This document shows positions 34,418 through 46,166 of a stretch of 64,000 nt of DNA, piece by piece. Both the position numbers and the translations under genes were made by a program. The notes beneath the pieces are model-generated. The model saw only the letters and a program-made list of their open reading frames with translations. It did no database searches and was not told the DNA's origin. Where the stretch lies: positions 100,240,015 to 100,304,014 of the forward strand of contig NC_057823.1 of the NCBI RefSeq assembly GCF_910594005.1. The letters are read 5' to 3'. Origin of the DNA: Cervus elaphus. Taxonomy: Eukaryota; Chordata; Mammalia; Artiodactyla; Cervidae. The number at the start of each line of letters is the position of its first letter. Within the stretch, counting starts at the first letter, position 1.

Positions 34418-34467
<50 letters not shown>
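34408..34467. repeat. (CA)n microsatellite with alternating purine-pyrimidine lead
   Basis: 46 bp of CA (34421-34466), preceded by acgcacgtgtgcg, so that 34408-34467 is a continuous purine-pyrimidine alternation. Confidence 0.95.
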
Positions 34468-35964
34468 CCTTGGATGAATTAAGGAAAATCCCACAGCTAT
34501 CTGTATTAGCCTAGTATGGCAATGACTTCACCCTGGAATGAAGCAACTCTTGCTTTCCTTCTTTATTCTTATTCTCAGACAATGATAATCAGAAAATAAA
34601 TCTAGTTTCCTGGTAAAGATGATCTCAAGGTTGTACCTAGGACTATTTCTAACATCCAAGGCAAATATCACAGACTTATTTAAAACTAGCTCATGGAAAA
34701 AGTCAATTATAAACGACCTCCATGTTTTGTTAGAAACCACGTCATTCCTCTTGGAAAGGCTCTCTCTGCCTAGAGGGAAAGGTATTGCTTTCAGAATCAC
34801 ACTCTGAATTGTGTTCCAATAGCGATTACATCACACTCTGAAAATAGCTTCCTTCCCTAGATGCTCTCCAACAATATGCCTCCTTTGGGGGCATTAAAGC
34901 AGCAAGGCCTCTAGACTGAAAGCTCATTTCTTAAGTCTAATTCCTCAGACAGCCATCTGTTAAATGTAGAGATCCATGATTTAATAGTCACCATTGGTAC
35001 TATCCCTCAAATTACCTCTTTGGGATAAAATCATCTCTATTTCCATTACCCAAGAAAAATAGTCTAAAATTATTCCAATTCAACACTTGTTTTTGGAGCT
35101 GGCAAAGATTTATTAGGAAGTACAGCAGTAAATAAATTATGGGATAAAATGATAGTGGGAAGAAGACTCAATTCCCATACGTGAAGAATTAGCATAAGAA
35201 AAAGTTCTATCTGAACTGTATATTACTTTTGTATTTCCATACCTTAAACTTGGTAAGTCCTTAATGATCATCAGTGTTTAGAGTCATCAGAAGCCTTGGA
35301 CAATCTATGGAACTTGCTCATGAAGCTCTATCCAGAGGCAGCATATAGTGGCTAAAATTTATTTCATATTGGCAGATGCTGGCCTGAGAAAACATTGCTA
35401 GGTTCTTCCTGTCTTGAGCAGCATTAAAGATCATCAATCTTGACAACGGGAACTGCACCTGCTTCCCCTAATTCCACAGTATGTGTATCACTAAATGCTC
35501 AACATGCTTGTTGCTGAAACTCTAGGCATTAAGCTACCATTCAGAAACCCCAACCAGGAAGGCCTGGAGAGCGCAGGCTGCAAGATTCAGTGAAAAGGGG
35601 AAATATAGACGTTAAACCAAAGCACAGGACTGTCAGTATTTAGGACACAGGCTTTAATATAACAAGGCTAAATTCTCTCTTTCAGACTCCTTCTAGAATC
35701 TATACAATACAACTCAGGGGAACAAGGAAGTGAACTAACGAAAAACATAAAGCTGACTCGTACAGATTACGCATACTACCCCCTGATGGTGTCCTGAAGC
35801 ATATTAAAAACAAGTGCAGTAGAGGCTTACTCAAGGGTATATATATTAAGGGCTTCCAATTATGACCTGGATGTTATGAAAAACTGTGACATGACTCGAG
35901 AGGTGCTCCAAAGTTTGCAAAATTAACAAGCATTAAGAGTCCCCACCCCTACCCCACCCCCAGA
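34468..35964. other. Unique DNA, no gene seen
   Basis: Two overlapping opposite-strand frames (34528-34800 - and 34619-34807 +) lack family features. A C-rich tract at 35941-35961 lies just before an L1 tail. No other repeat recognised. Confidence 0.5.
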
Positions 35965-36199
35965 GAGTAACATGGAAACTTACATTACCGTATGCAAAAT
36001 AGACAGTCAATGGGAATTTGCTGTGACTCGGGGAACTCACACCCGGGATCTGTACCAACCTAGAGGGGTGGGGTGGGGAGAGAGGCTCCCCAGGGAGGGG
36101 ACGTAGGTACACCCATGGCTGATTCATGTTGATGTTTGGCAGAAACCAACACAGTTCTGTAAAGCAATTATCCTTCAATTAAAAATAAATAAACTTAAA
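35965..36199 (+). mobile_element. L1 3' UTR tail (bovid type), strongly 5'-truncated
   Basis: gtaacatggaaacttacatt, gtcaatgggaatttgctgtg, tagaggggtggggtggggag (G-rich tract), ggctgattcatgttgatgtt, aaagcaattatccttcaatt and an A-rich tail to about 36199: the characteristic end of ruminant L1. Confidence 0.92.
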
Positions 36200-38754
36200 A
36201 AAGAGTTCTCCCCAAATTTTGTTTTATGAAACAAACGAAAGCAAATATGTAAGAGGGAAGAAAGCAGACATCAGAAACCCAGAGCAATATACTCAACCAA
36301 AGTTTTGAGGGAAGGAACGGTGGTGAGTGGCACATCAATCATAATCTTTTTTAGAAGAAGATAGGCCACATATTAAATAGAATGGAGTAGTGATGTTGCT
36401 AAGAAAATGTATGAGCTATAGATAGAAGAAACCAGAGACTGATAACCCTGCGTTTCATTACCCCCACCAGACATCATTATATTTTAAACCAACTGCAATG
36501 TGATTTAAAATTCTAGTTGAGAATTTTGTATCTAGGGTATAATTTAACCTTCCATTAAGCAATGAGAAATATGATCAGTCTCTTAATCACCAATGAATAC
36601 CATGATGTCATCAATTTTCCAAAATTATTAATAAAATAGAACATAAACAGGAAATTCTGCTGTGTGGTATAATAATTGCTGTAGGCTTATGATTTTTGTG
36701 AACAATTCTCAAAAATATCATTTCCTGTAATGGCAACCACAAAGAAAAGTAGGATACTAAAGTAATTACTAAGCATGTTTTAAGGCAATGGAAAATATAA
36801 ATTGAAAACAAAAATAATAGGATGGGATGATAATTCTGTCTGGGAGTACTATAGGCCCAAATCTGAGGTCACCATAGTGAGCTGACTATTAAGGAATGAA
36901 CTCTCTCCACTTGTTTAGATTCACTGCACCCTGGCAGCCAGATGATATAGGTTTCCCCATATAGGAAGGCCACATATTCTCATCATTTTTAAACTTGACT
37001 TTTCTCATTTTTTCCTGTGTGTGCATGAATTTATTTCACAGAACTCAAGCACAACCAGAATTGAAATGTTAATACTTCAGTAATTCCAGAGGGCTATACA
37101 CTAGCTAAAAATCTGGATTAACTTCCTTAAATTTAGTAATGTATAAGTGAGTTAAAAGGATAAACTGATATTTCTGCATTAGTCAGAAACGTTTTGTGTT
37201 TTGTTTTGGGCTTTTGTTTGGAGCTTGGTTTTGCTTTTCGTGTTAAATTTTTTGTTTGACTCTACTTTGTTTTGCTCATTCCAGTTTCTGGTAACCCATC
37301 TTCTGTTTTATTTTCCCTTCAAAGGGTCATCACTCTTATGTATTCTCATTGCATATAGTTGGGGAAGGGACAGAATTAACATACACCATCCCTCGTCTCT
37401 CCCACTGCCATCAAGCAGAAGGTTCATAACACAGGTCTGACCAAGTACAACCTTCAAGTTTCTTGGCTAAAACAATTAGGTCAGCGAAGGGATGGAGCCA
37501 AATTGACCCAATAAGAGTGAAACTTGGAGATTTGCTTGAATTATTGAAAAGCAGCATTCTCTTTGGGGTGAAGCGGTTAGTTAGGAGACTACATGCGCAA
37601 GACACTGGGTGACTTCATCATACATACATTCATGTTAAAAGCCGAAAAGACCATCAAGCACAACAAAGGGGGACAGAGTAGGGCAATGGAAAGAGTTGCA
37701 CGATTTCAAATAATGCTCTTATTTGAAATCTTAGACTCCCATCATGCTTTAAATTAGTGGTATTCACCCCCTTGAAATTCCTTAGTTTCATGAACCAAAA
37801 TATTCTCCTTCAAATATGTAACTTGAGTTAAGGTTTTATCATCTGTAACTGTAATAGTCCCAACGGATTCACTCTTTAAAGTTTGTATAAATTAATTCCA
37901 TTCAGTCTATCTCTCTCACTGCTCAATCTGTTGACATACAAAAGAAATGATACTATGAACTAGTGCATCACTCATTTAAACAAAACTTTACAAGGATAAA
38001 ATTGAAGTTATTTCCATATTAAATTTATCAATTTTAAAATGGTTTTACGTGTAGTTCTTCAATAGCTTGCCCTTGTAGTAAGTTATCATATTAAAACCTC
38101 TCTACTCCTTACATCAACTCACACCACACACAAAAAACTTAATAGTCTTTTTTCTAGTACACAAAACTGTGATTGGCATTTTCATTTTAAATTCTAATGA
38201 GTGTTTTAGGTTGAGTTGTTTATACATCATTTTCTCTTCATATAAACATTTGGTTTATTATTTGTTTATCTATGTTTCTCTGCAAGAAGTTCTCTCATTC
38301 AACTATCACAGTATTCTACATGCATCACTTTTTTCATGTTCCAGCTCAAGATCTACCTACTTTAGTAATTATTTAATGAGCCTTTACACTGATCATTATT
38401 TTGATTTACAGAGAAGTTGTATTCATCAGGAAAGCAGAAAGCTCACAAAAGTCAAAGTTCAACCAAAGAGGAAAAGTAGTTTTTTGATTTTTGTTTGTAC
38501 TGTTTTACTTTGTTTTGAAATGACTATGATTTGATTCTAAGAGTAAGTATTGGACCTTGAAGTAACTAAAAATGTAAGGAAGAAATATGCAATTACTGGT
38601 GGTACAAAATTACAATAGAACAGTATACAGATATAAATATAGAAAAGTATCATCCAAAGATCAGGTAGAAGGAGATGTAGTTGGATAAAGAGGATCTGGA
38701 TAAATGTGTAGGAGAAGTTAATAGAAGTTGAAGGTGTGCATTTGATGCTTTCTT
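36200..38754. other. Unique DNA, no gene seen
   Basis: No exon or confident repeat. 37190-37300 is T/G-rich. The 121-codon frame 38169-38534 (+) encodes an AT-driven, hydrophobic and serine-rich sequence with no recognisable domain. Confidence 0.5.
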
Positions 38755-38890
38755 TTGTTCAGTGGCTGTTTTATAGATGAGGGAAGTGAGGTTTGAGAGT
38801 TAAAACAATTTTCGAAAGTCATTGTGTTGGCACCCCGAAGAAGAAGGGCCCTAATTCAGTCTCTGTTTCCCCAAACTACACTACCTCTAT
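38755..38890 (-). mobile_element. MIR SINE
   Basis: Antisense MIR: ttttatagatgagggaagtg, aggtttgagagttaaaacaa, then an equivalent of 'gtcacacagc...' and ctaattcagtctctgtttcc. Diverged but in order. Confidence 0.72.
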
Positions 38891-39055
38891 GGAATAGAAG
38901 TCACAGGAGGAAAGGGTTGGAGAAACAGGAAGCTTAAACAAAGCTTAAAGAAAGAGGGAATGCCCTGCGGTGTTACATGTAGGAAATAAAATCAGCAATG
39001 GTTAAACTTGAGTCCTACCAAAATTGAGAGGAAAATTAAGATTATATTTCGGAAC

Positions 39056-39297
39056 AAGTTGACCCTTGAACAGCATGGATTTGAAGTATGTGGATCCATT
39101 GACAACACAGATTGTTTCAATACTAAGTACTACAGTACTACACAATCCCCAGTTGGTTGAATTCCTAGATGCAGAACTATGGATATGGAGGAACCATTTA
39201 CATGGAAGCCTAACTCTAAGCTATACATGCATTTTTTTACATTATATATGTGTGGACACTGAATTCTCCTACCCCTTCATGTTCAAAAGTCAATTGT
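39056..39297. mobile_element. Tigger-like (TcMar) non-autonomous DNA transposon
   Basis: About 242 bp with imperfect terminal inverted repeats: aagttgacccttgaaca on the left and, reverse-complemented, caattgacttttgaaca on the right (about 13 of 17 identical). The interior has the family-like ctacagtactacacaatccc and gttggttgaattcc. No transposase is present. Orientation and subfamily are not resolved. Confidence 0.75.
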
Positions 39298-39363
39298 GTA
39301 TTTAAAATAAATCCTAGAGAAATCCAGATCAAATCTATAATCACCTCATACCGGTCAGAATAG

Positions 39364-39818
39364 GTTCAGTTCAGTTGCTCAGCTGTGTACAACTCCTTGC
39401 TACCCCATGGACTGCAGCACGCCAGGCTTCTCCGTCTGTCACCAACTCCCAGAGCTTACTCAAACTCATGTCCATCGAGTTGGTGATGCCATCCAATCAA
39501 CTCATCCTCTGTCATCCCCTTCTTCTCCTGCCCTCAATCCCTCCAAGCATCAGGGTCTTTTCAAATGAGTCAGCTCTTTGCATCAGGTGGCCAAACTATC
39601 GGAGTTTCAGCTTCAGCTGAAACTGAATACTTAGGATTGATTTCCTTTAGGAATGACTGGTTTGACTCCTTGCTGTCAAAAGGACTCTCAAGAGTCTTCT
39701 CCAGCACCACAGTTTAAAAGCATCAATTCTTTGGTGCTCAGCTTTCTTTATACTCCAACTCTCACATGCATACATGACTAATGGAAAAACCATGGGTTTG
39801 ACTAGCTGGGCTTTTGTT
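39364..39818 (-). mobile_element. BovB 3' part inside L1, with perfect 11-bp duplication
   Basis: Minus strand, from ttcagttcagttgctcagct to gggcttttgtt. The flanking direct repeat ggtcagaatag is exact at 39353-39363 and 39819-39829, and the sequence belongs to the host L1 (gtcagaatagtcatcatc). An internal short duplication or deletion is seen near 39605-39625 (cagcttcagctgaaactgaa). Confidence 0.95.
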
Positions 39819-39880
39819 GGTCAGAATAGTCATCATCAAAAAAATCTACAAACAATAAATGCTGGAGAAAGTGTGAAATA

Positions 39881-40071
39881 AAGTGAAAGTTGCTCATTCA
39901 TGTCCGACTCTTTGCGACCCCATGGACTATATAGTCCATGGAATTCTCCAGGCCAGAATACTGAAGTGGGTAGCCTTTCCCATCTCCAGGAGATCTTCCC
40001 ATCCCATGGATCAAACCCAAGTCTCCCACATTGCAGGTGGATTCTTTACCAGCTGAGCCACAAGGGAAGCC
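39881..40071 (-). mobile_element. Bov-tA SINE inside L1
   Basis: Minus strand: aagtgaaagttgctcattca, gtccatggaattctccaggc, cttcccatcccatggatcaa, head end gagccacaagggaag. The host L1 reads gtgtg on the left and atgtggag on the right, an imperfect duplication. Confidence 0.93.
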
Positions 40072-40831
40072 AATGTGGAGAAAAAGAAATCCTCCTACAC
40101 TGCTGGTGGGAATGTAGATTGATACAGCCACTATAAATGACAGTACGGAGGTTCTTTAAAAAACTAAAAGTAGCGCTACCATATGATCCTTCAATCCCAC
40201 TCCTGGGCGTCTATCCAGAGAAAATCATAATTCAAAAAGATAAATGTGCCCCAATGTTCATAGCAGCACTATTTACAATAGCCAGGACATGGAAGCAACC
40301 TAAATGTCCATTGACAGATGACCAATAAAGATGCAGTATATACATACAATGGACTATTATTCAGCCATAAAAAGAATGAAATAATGCCTCTCGCACCAAC
40401 ATGGAGAGACCTAGAGATAGTCATACTAAGTAAGTCAGAAAGAGAAAGACAAATAAAGGATATCGCTTCTATGTGGAATCTAAAAAATATGGTACAAATG
40501 AACTCATTTACAAAACAGAAATAGAGTCTCAGAGTAGAAGACAAACTTACGGTCACAAAGGGGAAAAGCACGGGAGGGATAAATTGGGAAACTGACACAT
40601 ACACACTACTGTAAAAAAATAGATAACTAATAAGAAGAACCCACTGCATAGCACAGGGAACTCTAGTCAATACTCTGTAATGATTTATATGGGCAAAGAA
40701 TAAAAAATAGAGTGACTATATGTATATATGCAACTGACTCTCTCTGCCATATAGCAGAAACTAACACAACATTGTAAATCAACTGCACTCCAATAAAAAT
40801 TAATTTAACAAGTTAAAAAATAAAAATAAAA

Positions 40832-41644
40832 GGATCCTAATTTCTAGCCTATCTAGTTTGTTCCTCAGTTCATGTCTTTGATGATCGAGGGCTTTTATGA
40901 AAATTAAGCCCCATGCACTGGGTAATCCAAGCTAAAGAATACCCATGTATGTACATCATGCTCCCAGCCCCCTTCTACATAACTTACTTTCTCCAAGACT
41001 CAGCTGAAGCTAAAGCCCTGGAGTCCATGTACTTTATACTCACTCCTGCACTTAACGTATACCTAATTTGACCAGGAGTCGATGCCTTAAAAAGGAAGCT
41101 ATGACTAGTCAACAACTGATAGTGTGTCTAATCTAAATACTTAGTTGGAAATCAGAACAAGAAACCCAAAAACAATAAAGATAAAAGTAGGGAGAGCTGA
41201 TACTAAAAGAATGTAATGCAAACTAATGCCATGAATAAAGCCATGCAAGCCAAAAGTGAATAACATTAATGGTAGAAAAGAAATGCTCTTTTCCACTTCA
41301 TCTCTTCCACTTCATATTTCAAAATAGCAATATGTTTAAGTGAGCTCATTAGTCCAAGTTTAAGATGTTTCATTAACAGAAACGTTAACAACTATCTAAG
41401 AAGTCCCTGGTGATCTTCCCTTCAGAGAAATATACCAGAAAAAGGGAACCTACTATTATTACAATCACTACCCTAAGATAAGGTTATGGGGACTTAAATG
41501 AGCTTTTCTGTTCTTCAAAGAGCTAACCTCAAACACACACTGTCTGTAAAAGTAATGACTATTGAATTTATGTGTATTTACTGTAAAATTAAATCCTAAC
41601 TCAAAGTTTCTATGAATATATGACAACCTGCAAAAAATAATCTG
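40832..41644. other. Unique DNA
   Basis: No gene or repeat recognised. Confidence 0.5.
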
Positions 41645-43092
41645 CCACTCTTCAGCAAAAGGGTAAGACTATCTCATCTCACTTCTTTCCAATATTGTAC
41701 TGGAAGTTCTAGCTAACAATATATCAAGAAAAGGAAGTAAAAGGTTAATAGATTCAGTTCAATTCAGTTCAGTCACTCAGTCATGTCTGACTCTTTGCAA
41801 CCCCATGGACTGTAGGACTAGGCTTCCCTGTCCACCACCAACTCCTGGAGCTTACTCAAACTCATGTCCATTGAGTCGGTGATGCCATCCAACCATCTCA
41901 TCCTCTGTCATCCCCTTCTCCTCCCACCTTCAATCTTTCCCAGAATCAGGGTCTTTTCCAAGGAGTCAGTTCCTCACACCACGTTCTGTTTAAAGATGAC
42001 ATGATTGTCTAGGAAGAAAACATTTTAATTATATTTTCAAAAAACCTCCTAGAATTAATAAGCAATAATTATAGAACAACTTCAGGAGGCAAGGTTAACA
42101 TACAAATGGCAATAACTTTCCTATGTGCCAGCAATTAAAAAAAGAATTTGAAATTAAAGACACAAAGCACTTATATTAGCACTCAAAAATGAAATATTTA
42201 GGTATAAATCTAATTAAATATATATAGGAACACTATAAAATCAATGACTTAAATCAGAAATAAATAAATAGAGATTGCCCGTATTCATGGAGGGGAAAAC
42301 TCAATATTACCAAGATGTCAGTTCTTCCCAACTTGCTTTATAGATTCAAGGCAATCACAGTATAAATAACAGCAAGTTGTTTTGTGAATATTAATAAAAT
42401 GATTCTAAAGTTTATATGGATAGGGGAGACACAGCATGGCCAGCACAATATTGAAAGCAAAAAATAAAGTCAAAGGACTGACATTATGTGACTTCAAGAT
42501 TTGCTATAAAGCTACAGTAACCAAAAGAGTGGGGTAATGGCAGAAGAATACACATAGACCAATGGAACAGAACAGAGTGTTCAGAAAGAAAATCTCACAT
42601 AAATATGTGTTCTTTGGAAAAAGGAATACATACAATGCAATGAAGTAAAGATTATCTTTTCAACAAATGGTGCTGAAACTACTGGATGTCTACATTAAAA
42701 AAATAATAATCTAGACACAGACCTCACATTCTTAAAAGAAAAGAAAAACATAAAATATATCATCATCCTGAATATAACATCCAAAACAATAAAACTCCTG
42801 GAGGATAGCATAGGAGAAAATTTAGATGGTTGTGAGTTTAACAAAGACTTTTTAGACACAGCAGCAAAAGCACCATCCATGAGAAAAATCACTGGTAAGT
42901 TCGACTTAAACTTTAAAATTTTCTACTCTGTGAAAGACACTGCCAAGAGAGTGAGAAGACAAGCCACAGACTATGAGAAAATATTGGGGAAAACCTGATA
43001 AAGGGCTTTAAAAAAGTGTTTTTTAATTTAATAATTTAACAGTAAAAAATGAGAAAAAAAACCTGATTTTAAAATGGTCAACAGTTCTGAAC
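41645..43092 (+). mobile_element. L1 LINE, ORF2 3' half
   Basis: Plus-strand L1 from gggtaagactatctcatctc and attgtactggaagttctagc, after a BovB interruption to tttcctatgtgccagcaatt, accaagatgtcagttcttcc, gaccaatggaacagaacaga, aactcctggaggatagcata and aaaatggtcaacagttctga. It stops before the 3' UTR at about 43092, where an oppositely oriented L1 begins. Confidence 0.88.
41753..41981 (-). mobile_element. BovB 3' end inside L1
   Basis: Minus strand: cagttcaattcagttcagtc, gtcatgtctgactctttgca, catcctctgtcatccccttc, ending near gagtcagttcctcac. The host L1 continues with ctgtttaaagatgacatgat. Confidence 0.92.
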
Positions 43093-44150
43093 CCTTAGGT
43101 CTTACATTCAAGTCTATCCATATTAACTTAACTTTTATACAAGATAGTAGTGCAGTTTGATTCTTTTGTGTGTATTTACTCAGTTTTTCCAACACCATTT
43201 ACTGAAGAGACTGTCTTTCCTCCATTTATATTCTCGCCTCCTTTGTCATAAATTAAATATCCATATATCCATGAGTTTATTTCAGGGCTTTCTACGTGTT
43301 CCATTGAGCTATGTGTCAGTTTTCAAAGCTACCATATTGTTTTGATTACCGTAGCTTTGTAGTATAGTTTGAAAGAAAGGAGCATGATACCTCTTATTGT
43401 TCTTTTTCAAGTTATTTTTTGGTTATTCAACATCTTTGGTGGTTCCATACATGTTTTAAGATTTTCTATTCTACTGTTATGAAAAAAAGCCATTGATATT
43501 TTGGTAAGGATTGCATGGAATCTGTAGGTTGCTTTGAGTAATATGGACATTTTAATATTAATTCTTTCACTCCATAACCATCATATATCTTTCCATTTGT
43601 TTTGTCATCTTCAATTTTTTATCACTGTCTTTTAGACTACAGGTCTTTTACTTATGATTAAATTCATTCTTAGGTATTTTATTCTTTCTGGTACAATTTT
43701 AAACGGGATTCTTTTCTTAAATTCTCTTTCTGAGAGCTCATTATTAGTGTATAAAAACACAACTGATTTCTCTGTACTAATTTTGTAATCTGCTACTTCA
43801 TCAAATTCATTTATTCATTCCAACAGTTTTTGGTGGTGTCTTTAGGGTTTCCCTGGTAGTTCAGCTGGTAAAGAATCTGCCTGCAATGCAGGAGATCCCA
43901 GTTCAATTCCTGGGTCGGGAAGATCTGCTGAAGAAGGGACAGGCTATCCACTCTAGTATTCTGGCCTGGAGAATCCCATGGACTGTATAGTCTGGGGGTG
44001 GGGGTTAAGGCAAAGAGTCGGACACGACTGAGTGACTTTCACTTTAGGGTTTTCTAAATAATCTTATGTCATCTATATTCATGTGACAGTTTTACTTCTT
44101 CCTTTTCAGTTTGGATTTCTTTTTCTTGCCAAGTTACTATGCTTAGGCAT
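43093..44150 (-). mobile_element. L1 LINE, ORF2 middle part
   Basis: Minus-strand L1 ORF2: tttttccaacaccatttact, aagagactgtctttcctcca, gttccattgagctatgtgtc, attaccgtagctttgtagta, gaatctgtaggttgctttga, attaaattcattcttaggta and caccatcaagat-type equivalents around the SINE. It is truncated at both ends. Confidence 0.87.
43856..44041 (+). mobile_element. Bov-tA SINE inside L1, with target-site duplication
   Basis: Head ggtttccctggtagttcagc, gttcaattcctgggtcggga, body to cggacacgactgagtgactt. The direct repeat ctttagggtt is at 43850-43859 and 44042-44051. The upstream copy overlaps the start of the SINE, so the exact boundary is uncertain by a few bases. A G-rich run (gggggtgggggtt) replaces part of the Bov-A body. 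Confidence 0.93.
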
Positions 44151-45022
44151 TTTCTTTTATATCTCCTTATGTGAAAGATCATTATGAACACATCAGGTTA
44201 AGACAGAAACATTTAGATGAAATTCGTTTTTTGGTCCCTAATATTCAGTGGACATATGTCACTATATCAAAATCATTGCCATCATTAGTAATATGCCTCA
44301 CGTGGGGATAATAAACCAGATGAATCTGCAAAGTGAAACACAGGATATGGGCTGTAGCCATTAATTTTGTTTCATAGTGTTCTATTTTTCATTATGTTTG
44401 ATGTTTAGGTTGAATTTGCTTCCAGAGTATTAGTCTGTGGCAATAAAGAAAGGTGAGAGATTGCCTAACAGCTTGGAAAACACACACACACACACCTCAC
44501 AGAGAGTCAAAATGTTAATTTAAATTCTATAAGGAGAGCTACAAACAAATCATAAAATTCACCAGAGACATGAGTTGAAGGGAATTTGCACAAAAGTAGT
44601 GTTAGGAATACTCAGTAAGACCGTATTTCAGAATTCTCTGTAGGACACTTAGTACACACTCCATTTCTAAATGTAAAGTAATCATTGAGATTGCTAAGTG
44701 CGTAATACCGTTTAGAGTGATCCAACTCTCATTCCAGGAAAAACCGTTTTTCTCCAAGGAGATGTTCTGATTGAAAATTCCTACCTTACTCTCTTAAAAT
44801 ACACTGCATTTTACCACCACTTTCCAGATACAATGACATTTTTGTTCTCTGAATACACATAGCTCTTCAAGCTATGCTGTTGATTATTTCAGAGAAAACG
44901 GAATCATATCGTGTTGAATGAGTCACTTTCAAGAATAAGCAGAAAGTAGCTACTCCTCTCGTTTTTGTTTTCACCATCACTTTACATCATAACCCAGTGA
45001 TTTACGCCAATACACCCTGCTT
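44151..45022. other. Unique DNA
   Basis: No gene or repeat recognised, apart from a short (CA)n at 44480-44495. Confidence 0.5.
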
Positions 45023-45033
45023 ATGGAGCTAGG

Positions 45034-45160
45034 GTGGAGAAGGGAACGGCAACCCACTTCAGTAGTGTTGCCTGGAGAATCCCACGGACAGAGGATCCTG
45101 GTGGCCTGCAGTCCATGGGGTCGCAAAGAGTCGGACAGGACTGAGCAACTAAACAACAAC
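45034..45160 (+). mobile_element. Bov-A type SINE fragment with target-site duplication
   Basis: ggagaagggaacggcaaccc, gcctggagaatcccacggac, gggtcgcaaagagtcggaca, tail gagcaactaaacaacaac. The tRNA head is absent. The direct repeat has one mismatch: atggagctagg at 45023-45033 and atggagctggg at 45161-45171. Confidence 0.93.
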
Positions 45161-45171
45161 ATGGAGCTGGG

Positions 45172-45595
45172 AGGGGGCAAGGGAATCGAAGAATAATTTT
45201 GACTTAAACTGAAGTCTGAAAATGCTTACTCTTTAATCAAACCCACTTGTACCTATTGTCCCCGGGGTACATCATGTATCATGATTTGTTTCTTAGTATT
45301 TTCCTAAGGGAATATTTGCCTTTCCCGCTGCCTCACAAGCATAATTTCCAGCTTGAATGAGCAACTCAAAATTTCCTTTAAAAAGCTCAATTTCAGTGTT
45401 CACTGACCTACTTTAATTCTCAACATTTATAGTTTGTGCCACACACAGATTAAATACAGGTTTAATCATGGACTGTTTCATAGCTATCTGTGGGTTATCT
45501 CCACAACAAGATGGAGTTTATTTGGGGTATTTCGTCGTCGTTTGGATAAAGAACTGAAACTTTTTCTTAATCTTCTACATAAGACATTTTAGCAC
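45172..45595. other. Unique DNA
   Basis: No gene or repeat recognised. 45530-45545 contains a cgtcgtcg motif. Confidence 0.45.
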
Positions 45596-45722
45596 AGTAA
45601 GAGAGGGCACAAGCTCACATGTCAATCGTCCAGGGTCTGGATTCAGCTTGTAGCAAATGCTAAGTATGTGACTTTAGAAAAATCACTCGACCTTTTGGAA
45701 TCTCACTCCCCCAATCAGTCAG
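45596..45722 (+). mobile_element. MIR SINE
   Basis: Sense MIR 5' half and core: gggtctggattcagcttgta, gtatgtgactttagaaaaat, cactcgaccttttggaatct, cactcccccaatcagtc. Confidence 0.72.
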
Positions 45723-46166
45723 GACCATGTGAGTTAACAAACCAAAAGTAGGACTTATATTATAAGGCTGAAATCAGCAAACCCACTACTGCATAGTGGC
45801 GTGCTTGCCGGATCATCCCCCTAAGGCTTCTTCTTTGCTGTCTTCCTCTTCCTGTATTATTTTTGTTGTTATTCTTGTTACTAATACTACATATCCCTTA
45901 GGGCCAAACATAATATTGACAACTTAGGAATTACATGGCCTAATTACTCAATGTCATATTTTAAAAATATCTCACAAATTTATTCAGTCTTTGCCCCCCA
46001 CCCCCACCATCCCTTCACCATCAGATAGCTATCACTCTCCCATCTTCATTTTGGTTAGAATTTGAGCCCAGTTTTCACTATTTCCATTCTGCTCTGGTAC
46101 TATGAGTTTATTTTTCTTATCTCTCCTTAAAAAGCTCAATCTTCTTCCCTCCACCTTTTTTTTTGA
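45723..46166. other. Unique DNA
   Basis: No gene recognised. A C-rich run sits at 45995-46008. A T-run (46157-46164) precedes the BovB end. Confidence 0.45.

Larger units (their letters stand above)
39316..40831 (+). mobile_element. L1 LINE, ORF2 3' part and complete 3' UTR
   Basis: L1 runs from aaatccagatcaaatctata (39320) and is interrupted by BovB (39364-39818) and Bov-tA (39881-40071). It continues through cagcactatttacaatagcc, ggaatctaaaaaatatggta and the 3' end aaatcaactgcactccaata to an A-rich tail ending at about 40831. The ORF2 frame has decayed. Confidence 0.92.

Noticed and set aside
38169..38534. 121-codon open frame (+)
   Set aside because: AT-driven and low complexity with no family features. 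No splice or conservation evidence available.
40269..40670. 133-codon open frame (-)
   Set aside because: Antisense of L1 ORF2 end and 3' UTR.
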